DNA from: CAZIVP01 sp964542915
GTDB lineage: Bacteria > Calditrichota > Calditrichia > Calditrichales > Calditrichaceae
Length of the DNA stretch: 64,000 nt
Direction of reading: 5' to 3'
NCBI GenBank assembly: GCA_964542915.1
Contig: CAZIVP010000011.1
Location: 51,591 to 115,590, forward strand
In this document: piece by piece, positions 18,849 through 27,320 of the stretch
Layout of the letters: each line of letters starts with the position of its first letter
How positions within the stretch are numbered: position 1 is the stretch's first letter
The notes under the pieces: model-generated
What the model was told of the DNA's origin: nothing
The model's database searches: none
The model's input: only the letters and a program-made list of their open reading frames with translations
Position numbers and translations under genes: made by a program

Positions 18849-19331
18849 CTACCACTGCTCTTTAAATCGGTTTACGGTTGATGTATCAGGACAATCCCTG
18901 ATCAATTGCTCGACAGTACGTTGATATTTGTCATGATAGTCCGGAGCGATTTCCTGTAACGGAAGCAATACAAACCTTCTCACGCTCAATTCACGGTGGG
19001 GGATGGTTAAAATAGAACTTTCGTATGGTGCATCATTCCAATCAGCGATATCAATATCGATGATGCGGGGCCCCCAGCGTCGGCTCATTTTTCTACCCAT
19101 GCGGCATTCAATTATCTTTAACTTCCGGAGGAGACGTAAAGGATGCAACGCAATGGCCATTTCTACGAGTACATTTAAAAAGTCGGGCTGATCCTTATAG
19201 CCATACGCCTTGCTCTCATAAATTGAAGATTTGCGAATGAATTCACCAATTGGTTCGAGGTAACCTACAGCGGTTTTTAATTGCCAAAACCGATCGCCCA
19301 TATTTGATCCGAGAGCAAGGTAATAGCGCAT
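18849..19331 (-). CDS. folK: 2-amino-4-hydroxy-6-hydroxymethyldihydropteridine pyrophosphokinase
   Basis: Transfers pyrophosphate from ATP to hydroxymethyl-dihydropterin in folate synthesis. 160 residues, the normal length. Visible HPPK signatures are YLALGSNMGDR at the N-terminus, RWGPRIIDIDIADW (the metal-binding Asp pair) and LTIPHRELSVRRFVLLPL. The ATG shares its A with the TGA stop of folB, so translation is coupled. The reaction follows that of folB directly. Confidence 0.96.
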   Translation of the reverse strand: MRYYLALGSNMGDRFWQLKTAVGYLEPIGEFIRKSSIYESKAYGYKDQPDFLNVLVEMAIALHPLRLLRKLKIIECRMGRKMSRRWGPRIIDIDIADWNDAPYESSILTIPHRELSVRRFVLLPLQEIAPDYHDKYQRTVEQLIRDCPDTSTVNRFKEQW

Positions 19332-19702
19332 CAGTTTTCCCGATATATTTCCACTTCCACATGATCCAATAAACCGTGCAGGGGCACATGCGGTTTGCGA
19401 ACTTTAATTAAGACATTTTCGATACCATTTAATTCTAAAATACGTTCGGCTATGCGCTCCGCAACGGTTTCAATCAATTTAAATTTATAATTTTCGAAGG
19501 TGTCCTTCGCGATGCGGTAAATGGCCCGATAATCCATGGTTTGTTTTAAATCATCTTTTAAAGCCGGCGGCTTCAGATCGCAGCGCACCTCGATGTCGAC
19601 TTCAAATTTCTGTCCAAGCTCACGCTCTGCTTCATAAAAACCGTGATGTGCATAAAAAATCATATTTTTTAATCGAATACAATCCAGATAATGCTCGTCC
19701 AT
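19331..19702 (-). CDS. folB: Dihydroneopterin aldolase
   Basis: Converts dihydroneopterin to hydroxymethyl-dihydropterin and glycolaldehyde. 123 residues, typical size. Motifs: IRLKNMIFYAHHGFYEAER at the start, LGQKFEVDIEV, MDYRAIYRIA, KLIETVAERIAERIL with the catalytic Lys/Glu region further on (VRKPHVPLHG). It is the first gene of the folB-folK-kinase operon. No convincing Shine-Dalgarno or promoter was found just upstream. Confidence 0.95.
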   Translation of the reverse strand: MDEHYLDCIRLKNMIFYAHHGFYEAERELGQKFEVDIEVRCDLKPPALKDDLKQTMDYRAIYRIAKDTFENYKFKLIETVAERIAERILELNGIENVLIKVRKPHVPLHGLLDHVEVEIYREN

Positions 19703-19944
19703 GTTGTCCCCGGTTTCGTTTGTCGTGCGCGGATCGGTTATCCCCCAGACAAGTTTTATTAAAACTCCGGCGCCGAGTATCGTACGATATTTTAAAGCCG
19801 TCCGTCGTTATTTTGAAATTGGAAATTCAGCAAAATTTAAAAATTACGGATAAGGATACAGAGAAGCAACAAAAAGGCAATAATAGGAGAGTGTTTTAAG
19901 GCAGGGCTGCAATGAATCGTTCGATGATTAACGGAGCTGTAACA

Positions 19945-19979
19945 AAAAAAGCGGGACCGCTATAACGCAATCCCGCTTT
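19945..19979 (-). terminator. Rho-independent terminator of groEL
   Basis: Minus strand: AAAGCGGGA/TCCCGCTTT stem (19971-19979 with 19948-19956), 14-base loop, then a T-tract, 20 bases after the groEL stop. Confidence 0.85.
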
Positions 19980-19998
19980 AATGGTTTTCGCGATCGGA

Positions 19999-21630
19999 TT
20001 AATACATTCCGCCCATACCTCCGGGAGGTGCAGCAGCCGGTTGCTGATTCTCTTCTTCTTTCTCGCTGACTAATGCTTCGGTCATCAAGAGCAATCCGGC
20101 AACGGATGAAGCGTTTTCAAGCGCGCTTCGTGTTACCTTGGTGGGATCAATAACGCCGGCTTCCAGCAGGTCTTCGTATTTTTCGGTCTGGGCGTTGAAA
20201 CCGTAGGCGTCTTTACCATCAAGGACTTTATTGACGATCACGGAGCCTTCCAATCCGGCGTTTTCCACAATTCGGCGAATGGGCTCTTCCAGAGCGCGGC
20301 GGACAATTTCAACCCCGATCTGCATATCTTCATCTTCAAGTTTCAAGTCTTCGAGTACTTTGATGGAACGCAGCAGGGCGATACCACCGCCGGGAACAAT
20401 GCCCTCTTCAACCGCTGCCCTTGTTGCATGTAAGGCATCTTCAACACGGGCTTTCTTTTCTTTCATTTCTACTTCCGTAGCCGCGCCAATGTTGATGACA
20501 GCAACACCGCCTGCCAATTTTGCCAGACGTTCCTGCAGCTTTTCTTTATCATAGTCGCTTGTGGTGGCATCAATTTGGGTTTTGATCTGATTCACGCGGG
20601 CTTTAATATCGTCTGTCGAGCCAGCTCCTTCAACAATCGTTGTATTTTCTTTATCGATACTCACGCGTTTGGCATGGCCCAAATCATCCAGAGTGGCGTT
20701 TTCCAGCTTAAAGCCCGTCTCTTCCGATATGACGCGACCGCCCGTCAGTATGGCAATATCTTCCAGCATTGCTTTACGACGATCGCCGAATCCCGGTGCT
20801 TTTACCGCAGCCACGCGAAGTGTACCGCGCAGTTTGTTCACAACCAGCGTTGCCAACGCTTCACCTTCGATGTCTTCCGCAATGATCAGGAGCGGTTTGC
20901 CCTGTTGCGATACTTTTTCCAACACCGGCAGCAGGTCTTTCATAGCGCTGATTTTTTTGTCATAAATCAGGATAGCGGCGTCTTCGAGTACGGCTTCCAT
21001 CGCCTCGGAATCGGTTACAAAATAAGGCGAGACGTAGCCGCGGTCGAACTGCATACCTTCCACAACTTCCAGATGCGTTTCGATAGACTTGGCTTCTTCA
21101 ACGGTTATTACGCCGTCTTTTCCAACCTTATCCATGGCGTCTGCGATGAGCTCGCCGATCGTTTCATCGCTGTTGGCCGAAATCGTGCCAACCTGAGCGA
21201 TCTCTTTCTTGCCGGAAACTTCTCTGGACATGTTTTTTAAGTTTTCAACCACTTTTCGGGTCGCTTCTTCAATTCCGCGTTTGAGCGCAGCGGGATTAGC
21301 GCCTGCGGTCACGTTTTTCAAACCCTGTGTAAAAATGGACTGGGCCAGAACAGTGGCCGTGGTCGTGCCGTCGCCGGCCACATCGCTGGTCTTTGAAGCC
21401 ACTTCTTTGACCATTTGGGCGCCCATATTCTCGAACTCATCTTCGAGCTCGATTTCTTTAGCTACCGTAACGCCGTCTTTTGTTACCGTCGGTGCGCCGA
21501 ATTTTTTATCGATAACCACATTGCGCCCTTTTGGTCCCAAAGTAACGCTCACCGCTTTCGAAAGTGCATCAATTCCGTTTTTGAGACTCGTAAGCGCGTC
21601 AGAATCAAATTTAAGAATCTTAGCTCCCAT
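19999..21630 (-). CDS. groEL: Chaperonin GroEL
   Basis: The 60-kDa subunit of the ATP-dependent double-ring chaperonin. 543 residues with ATP-site DGTTTATVLA, the apical-domain GRNVVIDKKFGAP region near the N-terminus, IVPGGGIALL and the Gly-Met-rich tail ending GGMGGMY. Full length, no damage. The start has GGAGG followed by TTTAA and ATG. Unusually, no groES precedes it: the CIRCE operator and promoter lie directly upstream, then a divergent nucleotidyltransferase gene. A groES must be elsewhere in the genome, or this is one of several groEL copies. Confidence 0.98.
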   Translation of the reverse strand: MGAKILKFDSDALTSLKNGIDALSKAVSVTLGPKGRNVVIDKKFGAPTVTKDGVTVAKEIELEDEFENMGAQMVKEVASKTSDVAGDGTTTATVLAQSIFTQGLKNVTAGANPAALKRGIEEATRKVVENLKNMSREVSGKKEIAQVGTISANSDETIGELIADAMDKVGKDGVITVEEAKSIETHLEVVEGMQFDRGYVSPYFVTDSEAMEAVLEDAAILIYDKKISAMKDLLPVLEKVSQQGKPLLIIAEDIEGEALATLVVNKLRGTLRVAAVKAPGFGDRRKAMLEDIAILTGGRVISEETGFKLENATLDDLGHAKRVSIDKENTTIVEGAGSTDDIKARVNQIKTQIDATTSDYDKEKLQERLAKLAGGVAVINIGAATEVEMKEKKARVEDALHATRAAVEEGIVPGGGIALLRSIKVLEDLKLEDEDMQIGVEIVRRALEEPIRRIVENAGLEGSVIVNKVLDGKDAYGFNAQTEKYEDLLEAGVIDPTKVTRSALENASSVAGLLLMTEALVSEKEEENQQPAAAPPGGMGGMY

Positions 21631-21761
21631 TTAAACCTCCATCTTTAGTTGTTATTTGATCGAACCTTTAGTCGTTTAACTTAGATCATTTTTATATCAA
21701 AAAGTTACAAGCTTGCACATTATTAATCGATTAACTTACTGTAATTCGTTATGTTAACCTA

Positions 21762-21788
21762 TTAGCACTCTTGCCAAACGAGTGCTAA
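21762..21788 (-). promoter_or_regulatory. CIRCE operator (HrcA binding site)
   Basis: TTAGCACTC, nine bases, GAGTGCTAA: a perfect match to the CIRCE consensus. It overlaps the -10 box and predicted start of the groEL promoter, so HrcA binding would block initiation. HrcA itself is not in the window. Confidence 0.96.
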
Positions 21789-21815
21789 TATATAAAGTTC
21801 GCACTCATTTTTCAA
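21787..21815 (-). promoter_or_regulatory. Sigma70-type promoter of groEL
   Basis: Minus strand: TTGAAA (21810-21815), 17-base spacer, TATATT (21787-21792). It overlaps the CIRCE element by two bases, with a leader of about 150 bases to the groEL ATG. Confidence 0.75.
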
Positions 21816-21846
21816 GATTGTAGATAAAAAAAATTGTGTGATTTTC

Positions 21847-21875
21847 TTGATGTGTAATTTTGATTTTCATACATT
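21847..21875 (+). promoter_or_regulatory. Putative promoter of the nucleotidyltransferase gene
   Basis: TTGATG (21847-21852), 17-base spacer, TACATT (21870-21875), about 75 bases before ATG 21953 and divergent from the groEL promoter. Confidence 0.4.
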
Positions 21876-21952
21876 TTATGTTTGTATAAAATGGCTTCGA
21901 AAGCTTTACGATGAATCCGATCCCAAAGTAACCTTGCCCGGAAGGATTGTTT

Positions 21953-23017
21953 ATGAAAGCCCTGATTACCAGCGGCGGAAGAGGAACGCGCCTTCGCCCC
22001 CTCACACACACCCAAAATAAACATCTCATCCCCATTGCTAACAAACCCATCCTTCACTATGCCATCGAATACTGTATCGAAGCCGGTATCACCGATATCG
22101 GGATCGTTTACAGCAAAGGATCGGACGCCGTACGGCATGCGATTGGAAAGGGGGAGCGCTGGGGGGTTAACATATCCTACATTGCCCAGGAAGCGCCGCT
22201 CGGCCTGGCGCACGTCATAAAAATTTCTCAGGAATTCATCGGCGATGAACCCTTCGTGTTTTATCTCGGCGACAATATGGTCGTTGGCGGTTTAAAAAAG
22301 TTTATCGATGCTTATAATCAAAGTAACAGCAATTGTCATCTTACGCTGGCCCGCGTGAAGGATCCGCAACGATTCGGGGTGCCGGAGATCATCGACGGCC
22401 GCATTGTCCGAATCGAAGAAAAGCCCGCTCAGCCCAAAAGTGATCTCGCTGTTGCAGGAATCTACATTTACGACAAACATATTTTCGAAGCGGTTAATAA
22501 TATCGACTACTCAAGCAGAGGCGAGCTTGAAATTTCCGATGCCCACCAATATTTGCTGGACCATGGTTATCATATTTCATATTCCGAAATAACGGGCTGG
22601 TGGAAGGATACGGGCAAACCATATGATTTGCTGGAAGCCAACCGCCTCGTACTCGATAACATTTCGCCCGATATTCAGGGCGATATCGACGACGACAGTC
22701 TGGTAACCGGCGATGTGCAATTGGCAAAGGGTGCAAAAGTGATCAATTCCACCATACGCGGCCCGGCGGTAATAGGGGAAAATACTGTCATCGAAAATTG
22801 TTACATCGGGCCGTTCACGGCGATTTATGAAGATTGTCATATCCGAAACAGCGAGGTGGAATTTAGCATTTTACTCTCCGAATGCAAAGTACTGGATGTG
22901 GATATCCGTATTGAACACAGCCTGCTGGGAAACGATGTGGAGATCATTAAATCCCAGGGAAAACCGGCCACCCATCGGTTTCTCATCGGCGACCAAAGTC
23001 GGGTTGAACTATTATAA
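21953..23017 (+). CDS. Glucose-1-phosphate thymidylyltransferase, long form (RmlA-like)
   Basis: Predicted to make dTDP-glucose (or a related NDP-sugar) from sugar-1-phosphate and NTP. 354 residues: the nucleotidyltransferase domain opens with GGRGTRLRPLTHTQNKHLIP (about 8-27), includes YLGDNMV and EEKP, and the WWKDTGKPYDLLEAN block. A left-handed beta-helix-like tail (about 245-340) distinguishes the long form, as in StrD-type enzymes, from short RmlA. ATG 21953 is chosen over TTG 21947 because GGAAGGA is well spaced. No other rml genes are adjacent. Sugar and nucleotide preference are inferred from the family. Confidence 0.88.
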   Translation: MKALITSGGRGTRLRPLTHTQNKHLIPIANKPILHYAIEYCIEAGITDIGIVYSKGSDAVRHAIGKGERWGVNISYIAQEAPLGLAHVIKISQEFIGDEPFVFYLGDNMVVGGLKKFIDAYNQSNSNCHLTLARVKDPQRFGVPEIIDGRIVRIEEKPAQPKSDLAVAGIYIYDKHIFEAVNNIDYSSRGELEISDAHQYLLDHGYHISYSEITGWWKDTGKPYDLLEANRLVLDNISPDIQGDIDDDSLVTGDVQLAKGAKVINSTIRGPAVIGENTVIENCYIGPFTAIYEDCHIRNSEVEFSILLSECKVLDVDIRIEHSLLGNDVEIIKSQGKPATHRFLIGDQSRVELL

Positions 23018-23045
23018 CCATTATCTAAAATCTTGGGAGTTGATC

Positions 23046-23828
23046 ATGTCCTATCAAAATCTAAGCTATGAAACAGACCATAATATCGCCATAATCACTA
23101 TTAACCGTCCCCAAAAAATGAACGCCCTCAATAAACATACGGTTGAAGAACTGGAAACCTTGTTAACGGATATCCAAAATAACGATGATATCGGCGGTAT
23201 TTTAATAACGGGGGCCGGTGATAAGGCTTTCGTGGCGGGCGCCGATATTGGCGAAATTCGCGAACTGGATTCCAAAAGCGGTCGTTCGTTTGCGGAGAAA
23301 GGTCAACAGGTTTTTAACATAATAGAGAATATGCACAAACCCGTCATTGCTCTGGTAAACGGATACGCCCTCGGCGGTGGATGCGAGCTTGCAATGGCCT
23401 GCCACTTGCGGATCGCATCCGAGAAGGCCATTTTTGGCCAGCCGGAAATCAATCTCGGCATAATCCCCGGTTACGGGGGCACACAAAGGCTTCCCCGCAT
23501 TATCGGGAAAACCCGGGCTCTGGAATTTTTATTAACGGCTAATATGATCGATGCAGAAAAGGCATTCAACATGGGGCTGGCTAATAAAGTTGTCGCTCCG
23601 CAACAGTTAATGGAAGAAGGCAAGTTCTGGCTCAAACGTATTCTTGCAAAAGCGCCCCTCGGCATACGCGCCATTCTGGAATCCGTACAGAAAGGATTGC
23701 AAACCGATATGGCGGGCGGGCTGGAAATAGAAGCCGAACTGTTCGGAAACATCTGTGGATCGGAAGATATGCGCGAAGGAACCGATGCTTTTTTAAACAA
23801 ACACGATCCGCACTTTAAAGGCAAATAA
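23046..23828 (+). CDS. Enoyl-CoA hydratase/isomerase family protein (crotonase)
   Basis: Likely hydrates trans-2-enoyl-CoA in fatty-acid or related acyl-CoA metabolism. 260 residues. The oxyanion-hole motif AGADIGEI, the LGGGCELAMACHLRIAS segment and FGQPEINLGIIPGYGGTQRL carry both catalytic Glu residues of true hydratases (GGGCE and QPE). ATG 23046 follows GGGAG; the upstream open frame to 22827 overlaps the preceding gene and is ignored. The stop codon overlaps the start of a histidine kinase gene by one base, an odd pairing. No other beta-oxidation genes are nearby. Confidence 0.94.
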   Translation: MSYQNLSYETDHNIAIITINRPQKMNALNKHTVEELETLLTDIQNNDDIGGILITGAGDKAFVAGADIGEIRELDSKSGRSFAEKGQQVFNIIENMHKPVIALVNGYALGGGCELAMACHLRIASEKAIFGQPEINLGIIPGYGGTQRLPRIIGKTRALEFLLTANMIDAEKAFNMGLANKVVAPQQLMEEGKFWLKRILAKAPLGIRAILESVQKGLQTDMAGGLEIEAELFGNICGSEDMREGTDAFLNKHDPHFKGK

Positions 23829-24889
23829 TGTACCGAACCACCTCTTTGAATGCCCTTATTTTTAACATGACGGATTGGTCGCCCCGTTATCTTAAGTTGT
23901 GCCTGGAAAACAAGCACTGCACCGCGACAGTTGCTTCAAAAGCGGAAACGTTCATAAACAGCTTGCGAGAACATTCCTTCGAACTACTCTTTATTATTTG
24001 TGATAAAAATTGCGCCCGTGTTGATGAGCTTTTAATGCAACGCCATGAGCACTTCCATATTTCCTGTGGTTTTAAACCCACCCATATTGAATCGTCGTTT
24101 GCCTTCGATGTCGAGTTGGAACCGACGCTCCTTAATGATGAGGGTTCTCTGGAAAGGCTGATCAAAACACTCGCCGCGCTTGCCCGAAAATTAAAACTGC
24201 AATCGGAACTCTCTTCACTCTTGCTGCACGACATGCGTTCCCCTACCCAAAGTTTGATTTCGTACATGGAGTTGCTGCAACAAGAAGTGTTCGGAGAATT
24301 AAACGAGGGGCAGAAACGCATTCTGAACAATGCCATGAATCTTGGCGATAATTTGATTAAGCTGCTCGAGTCGCTCAGCTTAACGTTTCAGTTCGAACAG
24401 AAACAATTTCAATTGCACCTCAAACCGGAACCGCCGAGACAATTAATCAACCGAACCCTAAAAATGGTATGGAGTCAGGCGGACAAAAAGAATATAAAAT
24501 TAGTGCCCAATATTCCATCGGAATTGCCCGATATTTCAGTGGACGTTGGGTCGATGGAACGCGTAATCGTCAATATCCTTAGCAATGCGATCAACTACAC
24601 GCCGGAGCGCGGAACCATTCATGTAATTGTGCATCCAATCAAACACGGCAATCAAAGACGTTTTCTCCAGTTCCGCGTCAGCGACTCCGGTCCCGGAATA
24701 CCAAATCATCTCATCAATGATATTTTTCAACGATACTTTCGATTGCAAGACACGGCCCATCTTCAAAAAGGGCAGGGATTGGGTTTATATATCGCACGAT
24801 TGATTTTGGAGGCCCACGGGGGGCACATTGGTGCATATAACAACCGTGAAGGCGGATCGACCTTCTATTTTGATCTGCCGCTGGCATGA
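23828..24889 (+). CDS. Sensor histidine kinase, soluble, with degenerate receiver-like N-terminus
   Basis: 353 residues without membrane segments. Residues 1-125 have the alternating beta/alpha pattern of a receiver domain but lack the phospho-accepting Asp at the usual place, so they may be a pseudo-receiver (inference). The HisKA H-box is LLLHDMRSPTQSL (His about 135). The ATPase domain has an N-box ILSNAINYTPERG, DSGPGIP and GQGLGLYIAR. All kinase motifs are intact. The ATG uses the last base of the crotonase stop TAA, with AAAGG upstream, so translation is coupled. No response regulator is adjacent. A cytoplasmic signal is likely. Confidence 0.88.
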   Translation: MYRTTSLNALIFNMTDWSPRYLKLCLENKHCTATVASKAETFINSLREHSFELLFIICDKNCARVDELLMQRHEHFHISCGFKPTHIESSFAFDVELEPTLLNDEGSLERLIKTLAALARKLKLQSELSSLLLHDMRSPTQSLISYMELLQQEVFGELNEGQKRILNNAMNLGDNLIKLLESLSLTFQFEQKQFQLHLKPEPPRQLINRTLKMVWSQADKKNIKLVPNIPSELPDISVDVGSMERVIVNILSNAINYTPERGTIHVIVHPIKHGNQRRFLQFRVSDSGPGIPNHLINDIFQRYFRLQDTAHLQKGQGLGLYIARLILEAHGGHIGAYNNREGGSTFYFDLPLA

Positions 24890-25056
24890 TTAGATTCGGT
24901 TACGTGTTCTTCAGGAAAGGATTTATCTCCGGAATAATTTGGATCGAACCTGCATTGAACCCGCTTTTGACCATACCGATCCTAAGGAATAAAGTTTGAT
25001 GTTTGGGTTCGAGCCGATAAACCTTAACGATTGCACGACAAATAACGGAATTGGTA

Positions 25057-25782
25057 ATGAAACAGTTGAAGCATATAGAGCGCATTATTTTCGATGCCGA
25101 CGATACCCTGTGGGAAAATAATATTCACTACGTGCAGGCGGCTAATGATTTTTTCGATCTTTTAACTGATCGCGGCATCCGAAGGGATGACGTTGAACAG
25201 GCTTTTGATGCTCTTGAACTTCAAGTTGTCAGAGAACGCGGTTATGGCAGCCACAACTTTGTTTATATTTTGGAAACACTCTACGAGCGCTTTAACCGTG
25301 AACTGGACCATAAAATTGATGCAGAAAAATTCGAAATCATTATCGAACGCTTTAAAGATCATCCCCTCCGGAAACCCGCCCTGTTTAGCGGCGTTCCCGA
25401 AACATTGCAACAATTGAGTCGGCGCTTTCAACTTTATATTCTAACAAAGGGCGCCTATCAGGAACAAAAAGGCAAAATTTTACGCTCCGGTCTGCAGTAT
25501 TATGTTCAGGATTTTTTTATAGTAGCTGAGAAAAGCGATGAAATCTATCAGAATATTTTGAAGCAAAACAATTGGAGGGCAGACGAAAGCTGTATGGTTG
25601 GCAACAGTCCCAAATCCGATATCAATCCCGCCCTGCGCTGTGGGATGTTCGCCGTTCATATCCCATACAAGGACACCTGGAAACTGGATGACGAACCGGT
25701 ATTATCGCAGAACGGCAGGTTAATCACCATTGATGATTTCAGGCAGTTAAATGAGCTATTTCTGCCCGCAAGCTCCAGTTAA
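25057..25782 (+). CDS. HAD-superfamily hydrolase
   Basis: A 241-residue phosphatase-like protein. Motif I is DADDTLW (about 9-15) with both catalytic Asp residues; motif II is ILTKG, and the acidic motif IV appears as VGNSPKSDINPAL. A helical cap lies between motifs I and II (C1 type). The substrate is unknown; the family covers phosphoglycolate, pyrimidine-5-nucleotide and other small phosphate esters. ATG 25057 is preferred to TTG 25051. It follows the kinase gene by 167 bp, possibly in the same transcript, and converges on the lipoprotein gene at 25792. Confidence 0.87.
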   Translation: MKQLKHIERIIFDADDTLWENNIHYVQAANDFFDLLTDRGIRRDDVEQAFDALELQVVRERGYGSHNFVYILETLYERFNRELDHKIDAEKFEIIIERFKDHPLRKPALFSGVPETLQQLSRRFQLYILTKGAYQEQKGKILRSGLQYYVQDFFIVAEKSDEIYQNILKQNNWRADESCMVGNSPKSDINPALRCGMFAVHIPYKDTWKLDDEPVLSQNGRLITIDDFRQLNELFLPASSS

Positions 25783-25791
25783 ACACAAAAA

Positions 25792-26418
25792 CTATTCATA
25801 GATTAACTCGGCGTTGATCACATCACCGAGCACTTTACCATCCGGGCTGATATGTACTTTTACCGATACGTTTTTGCCTTTGTTACGTACATCTCCTTTC
25901 ACCACACTGCCATCGGAAATATAAATATCGATACGCCGCTTATCTTCATTAAATTTGCTCTTGTCATCAATAATGATATCCTTTTCGACCGTGGATTTGT
26001 TTCGGAGTGCAATATCGCCATTAATGGTGCTAACGTTTTGCTTGAGGAGTGTTCCGAAAAGGGTAATGTCGCCGTTCACTGACGTTATATCCCCCTCAAT
26101 CGTTGTTAAACCGTTACTTTCGATATCGCCGTTAACCGATGTTATGTCGTTGATAATGCGCGTGTTTCGTCCGATACGAATTTCGCCGTTAACCGTTGTG
26201 ATACTCTCCACGATACTGCTGTCGCCGACCTCAATATGGCCGTTAACAGCGCGACAATCTCCGTACACATTGCAATTGTTTCCGATAATGATTGCGCCAT
26301 TGACGGAATTTAAATCGCCCTGGCGGGTTTCTCCGTCGTGTATGACGATCGATTCATTCACACTCGCCGTGCAGGCAATCATAAACGCCATCGTCGGAAC
26401 GATAAATGTTCTTAGCAT
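25792..26418 (-). CDS. Lipoprotein built from VNGxI-type beta-helix repeats
   Basis: 208 residues from ATG 26418, which follows a strong AAGGAGAA site (the frame continues upstream to 26466 but without a better start). A short signal with lipobox FMIA-Cys predicts membrane anchoring. The body consists of six or more repeats of about 20 residues with core (S/A)(V/I)NG(D/E/H)I (SVNGAI, AVNGHI, TVNGEI, SVNGDI twice, TINGDI), as expected of a right-handed or bactofilin-like beta-helix. The C-terminal part is more charged. Function unknown; a surface or scaffold role is plausible. Confidence 0.75.
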   Translation of the reverse strand: MLRTFIVPTMAFMIACTASVNESIVIHDGETRQGDLNSVNGAIIIGNNCNVYGDCRAVNGHIEVGDSSIVESITTVNGEIRIGRNTRIINDITSVNGDIESNGLTTIEGDITSVNGDITLFGTLLKQNVSTINGDIALRNKSTVEKDIIIDDKSKFNEDKRRIDIYISDGSVVKGDVRNKGKNVSVKVHISPDGKVLGDVINAELIYE

Positions 26419-26648
26419 AACATTCTCCTTACATGGTCTTTGCGGCATTGTACAATAATACCACAAATTGAGCTCTTCCGTTCGCTTTTACTGCTGAAAT
26501 ACGTTTTTTTTCTTCTTTAGTTGCTTTGTGAATGCTTTTGTGGCTGTACAAATTTTTGAAAATATAACACACATTACAAGAAAAATTTAACGGAACTTGC
26601 CATTTCGCCTTTTTTTCTCAAACATAAAATAAAAAATCTAAAATTTAT

Positions 26649-26677
26649 TTGTGAAAAAAAATTCAAAGGCTTATATT
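26649..26677 (+). promoter_or_regulatory. Sigma70-type promoter of the Rrf2 gene
   Basis: TTGTGA (26649-26654), 17-base spacer, TATATT (26672-26677). The leader to ATG 26721 is about 37 bases. Confidence 0.55.
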
Positions 26678-26688
26678 TTACCCATATA

Positions 26689-26700
26689 GTAATACATTAC
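26689..26700 (+). promoter_or_regulatory. Possible operator dyad downstream of the Rrf2 promoter
   Basis: GTAAT, two bases, ATTAC: perfect 5-bp arms located just after the predicted transcription start. It may be an autoregulatory site for the Rrf2 protein. The inference rests on position and symmetry only. Confidence 0.3.
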
Positions 26701-26720
26701 CAATAAGGTTATATTTAACT

Positions 26721-27176
26721 ATGACCGTTTTGATTAAACGTGAGTACGACTACGCCATCCGAATTTGTGTGTTTTTGTCGGACGCTTACGGCGGCAAGCC
26801 CATTGCTCTCTCAAAGATCGCCAAACAATTATCACTCACCCGCCCTTTCGCTTCGAAAATCGTGCATCAATTACGAAAAAAAGAAATCATCGGAAGCATA
26901 CAGGGTAAGCTGGGTGGTATATTTTTAAAAGTCGATCCCGCAAAACTTTCCGTTATGGATGTTCTGGAAGCCATGGATTTTAACTCCACTTTAAATGAAT
27001 GCATCGGTAATCATAACATCTGCCCTTTTATCGGTGTTTGTGATATTCATGCCTTTTTCAAAGAACAGGAAGAGCAGCTCTTCGGGCGTTTCCGGGAAAA
27101 ACCCATTGCAGATTTTTCATTTAAGAATAAAAAAAACATTAATTTGATTGATGGAATCAATCAACGGCACGAATAA
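26721..27176 (+). CDS. Rrf2-family transcriptional regulator
   Basis: 151 residues. The N-terminal winged helix is typical (REYDYAIRICVFLSD, then LTRPFASKIVHQLRKKEII and the GKLGG wing). Three cysteines (about 94, 101 and 107: C-x6-C-x5-C) occupy the place of the Fe-S ligands of IscR/NsrR/RsrR-type members, so redox or NO sensing is likely (family knowledge). It lies 144 bp before cydA on the same strand, and is the best candidate regulator of the cytochrome bd genes. It may be cotranscribed with them because no terminator is seen between. Confidence 0.9.
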   Translation: MTVLIKREYDYAIRICVFLSDAYGGKPIALSKIAKQLSLTRPFASKIVHQLRKKEIIGSIQGKLGGIFLKVDPAKLSVMDVLEAMDFNSTLNECIGNHNICPFIGVCDIHAFFKEQEEQLFGRFREKPIADFSFKNKKNINLIDGINQRHE

Positions 27177-27320
27177 TGGGATATTGAATACAATGCAACG
27201 GGTATCACCAATACATCGTTTCAGGATGATATTTACAAGCAACATTCCGGCGAAGATAAGGCCTTCAAATTCAACAAACACATCTTACAGGCATCAACCG
27301 TATAACGAAAGGAGGCATTG

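Noticed and set aside
20575..21240. 221-codon plus-strand open frame inside groEL
   Set aside because: It is antisense to a complete groEL; its His/Phe-rich translation reflects the complementary codons.
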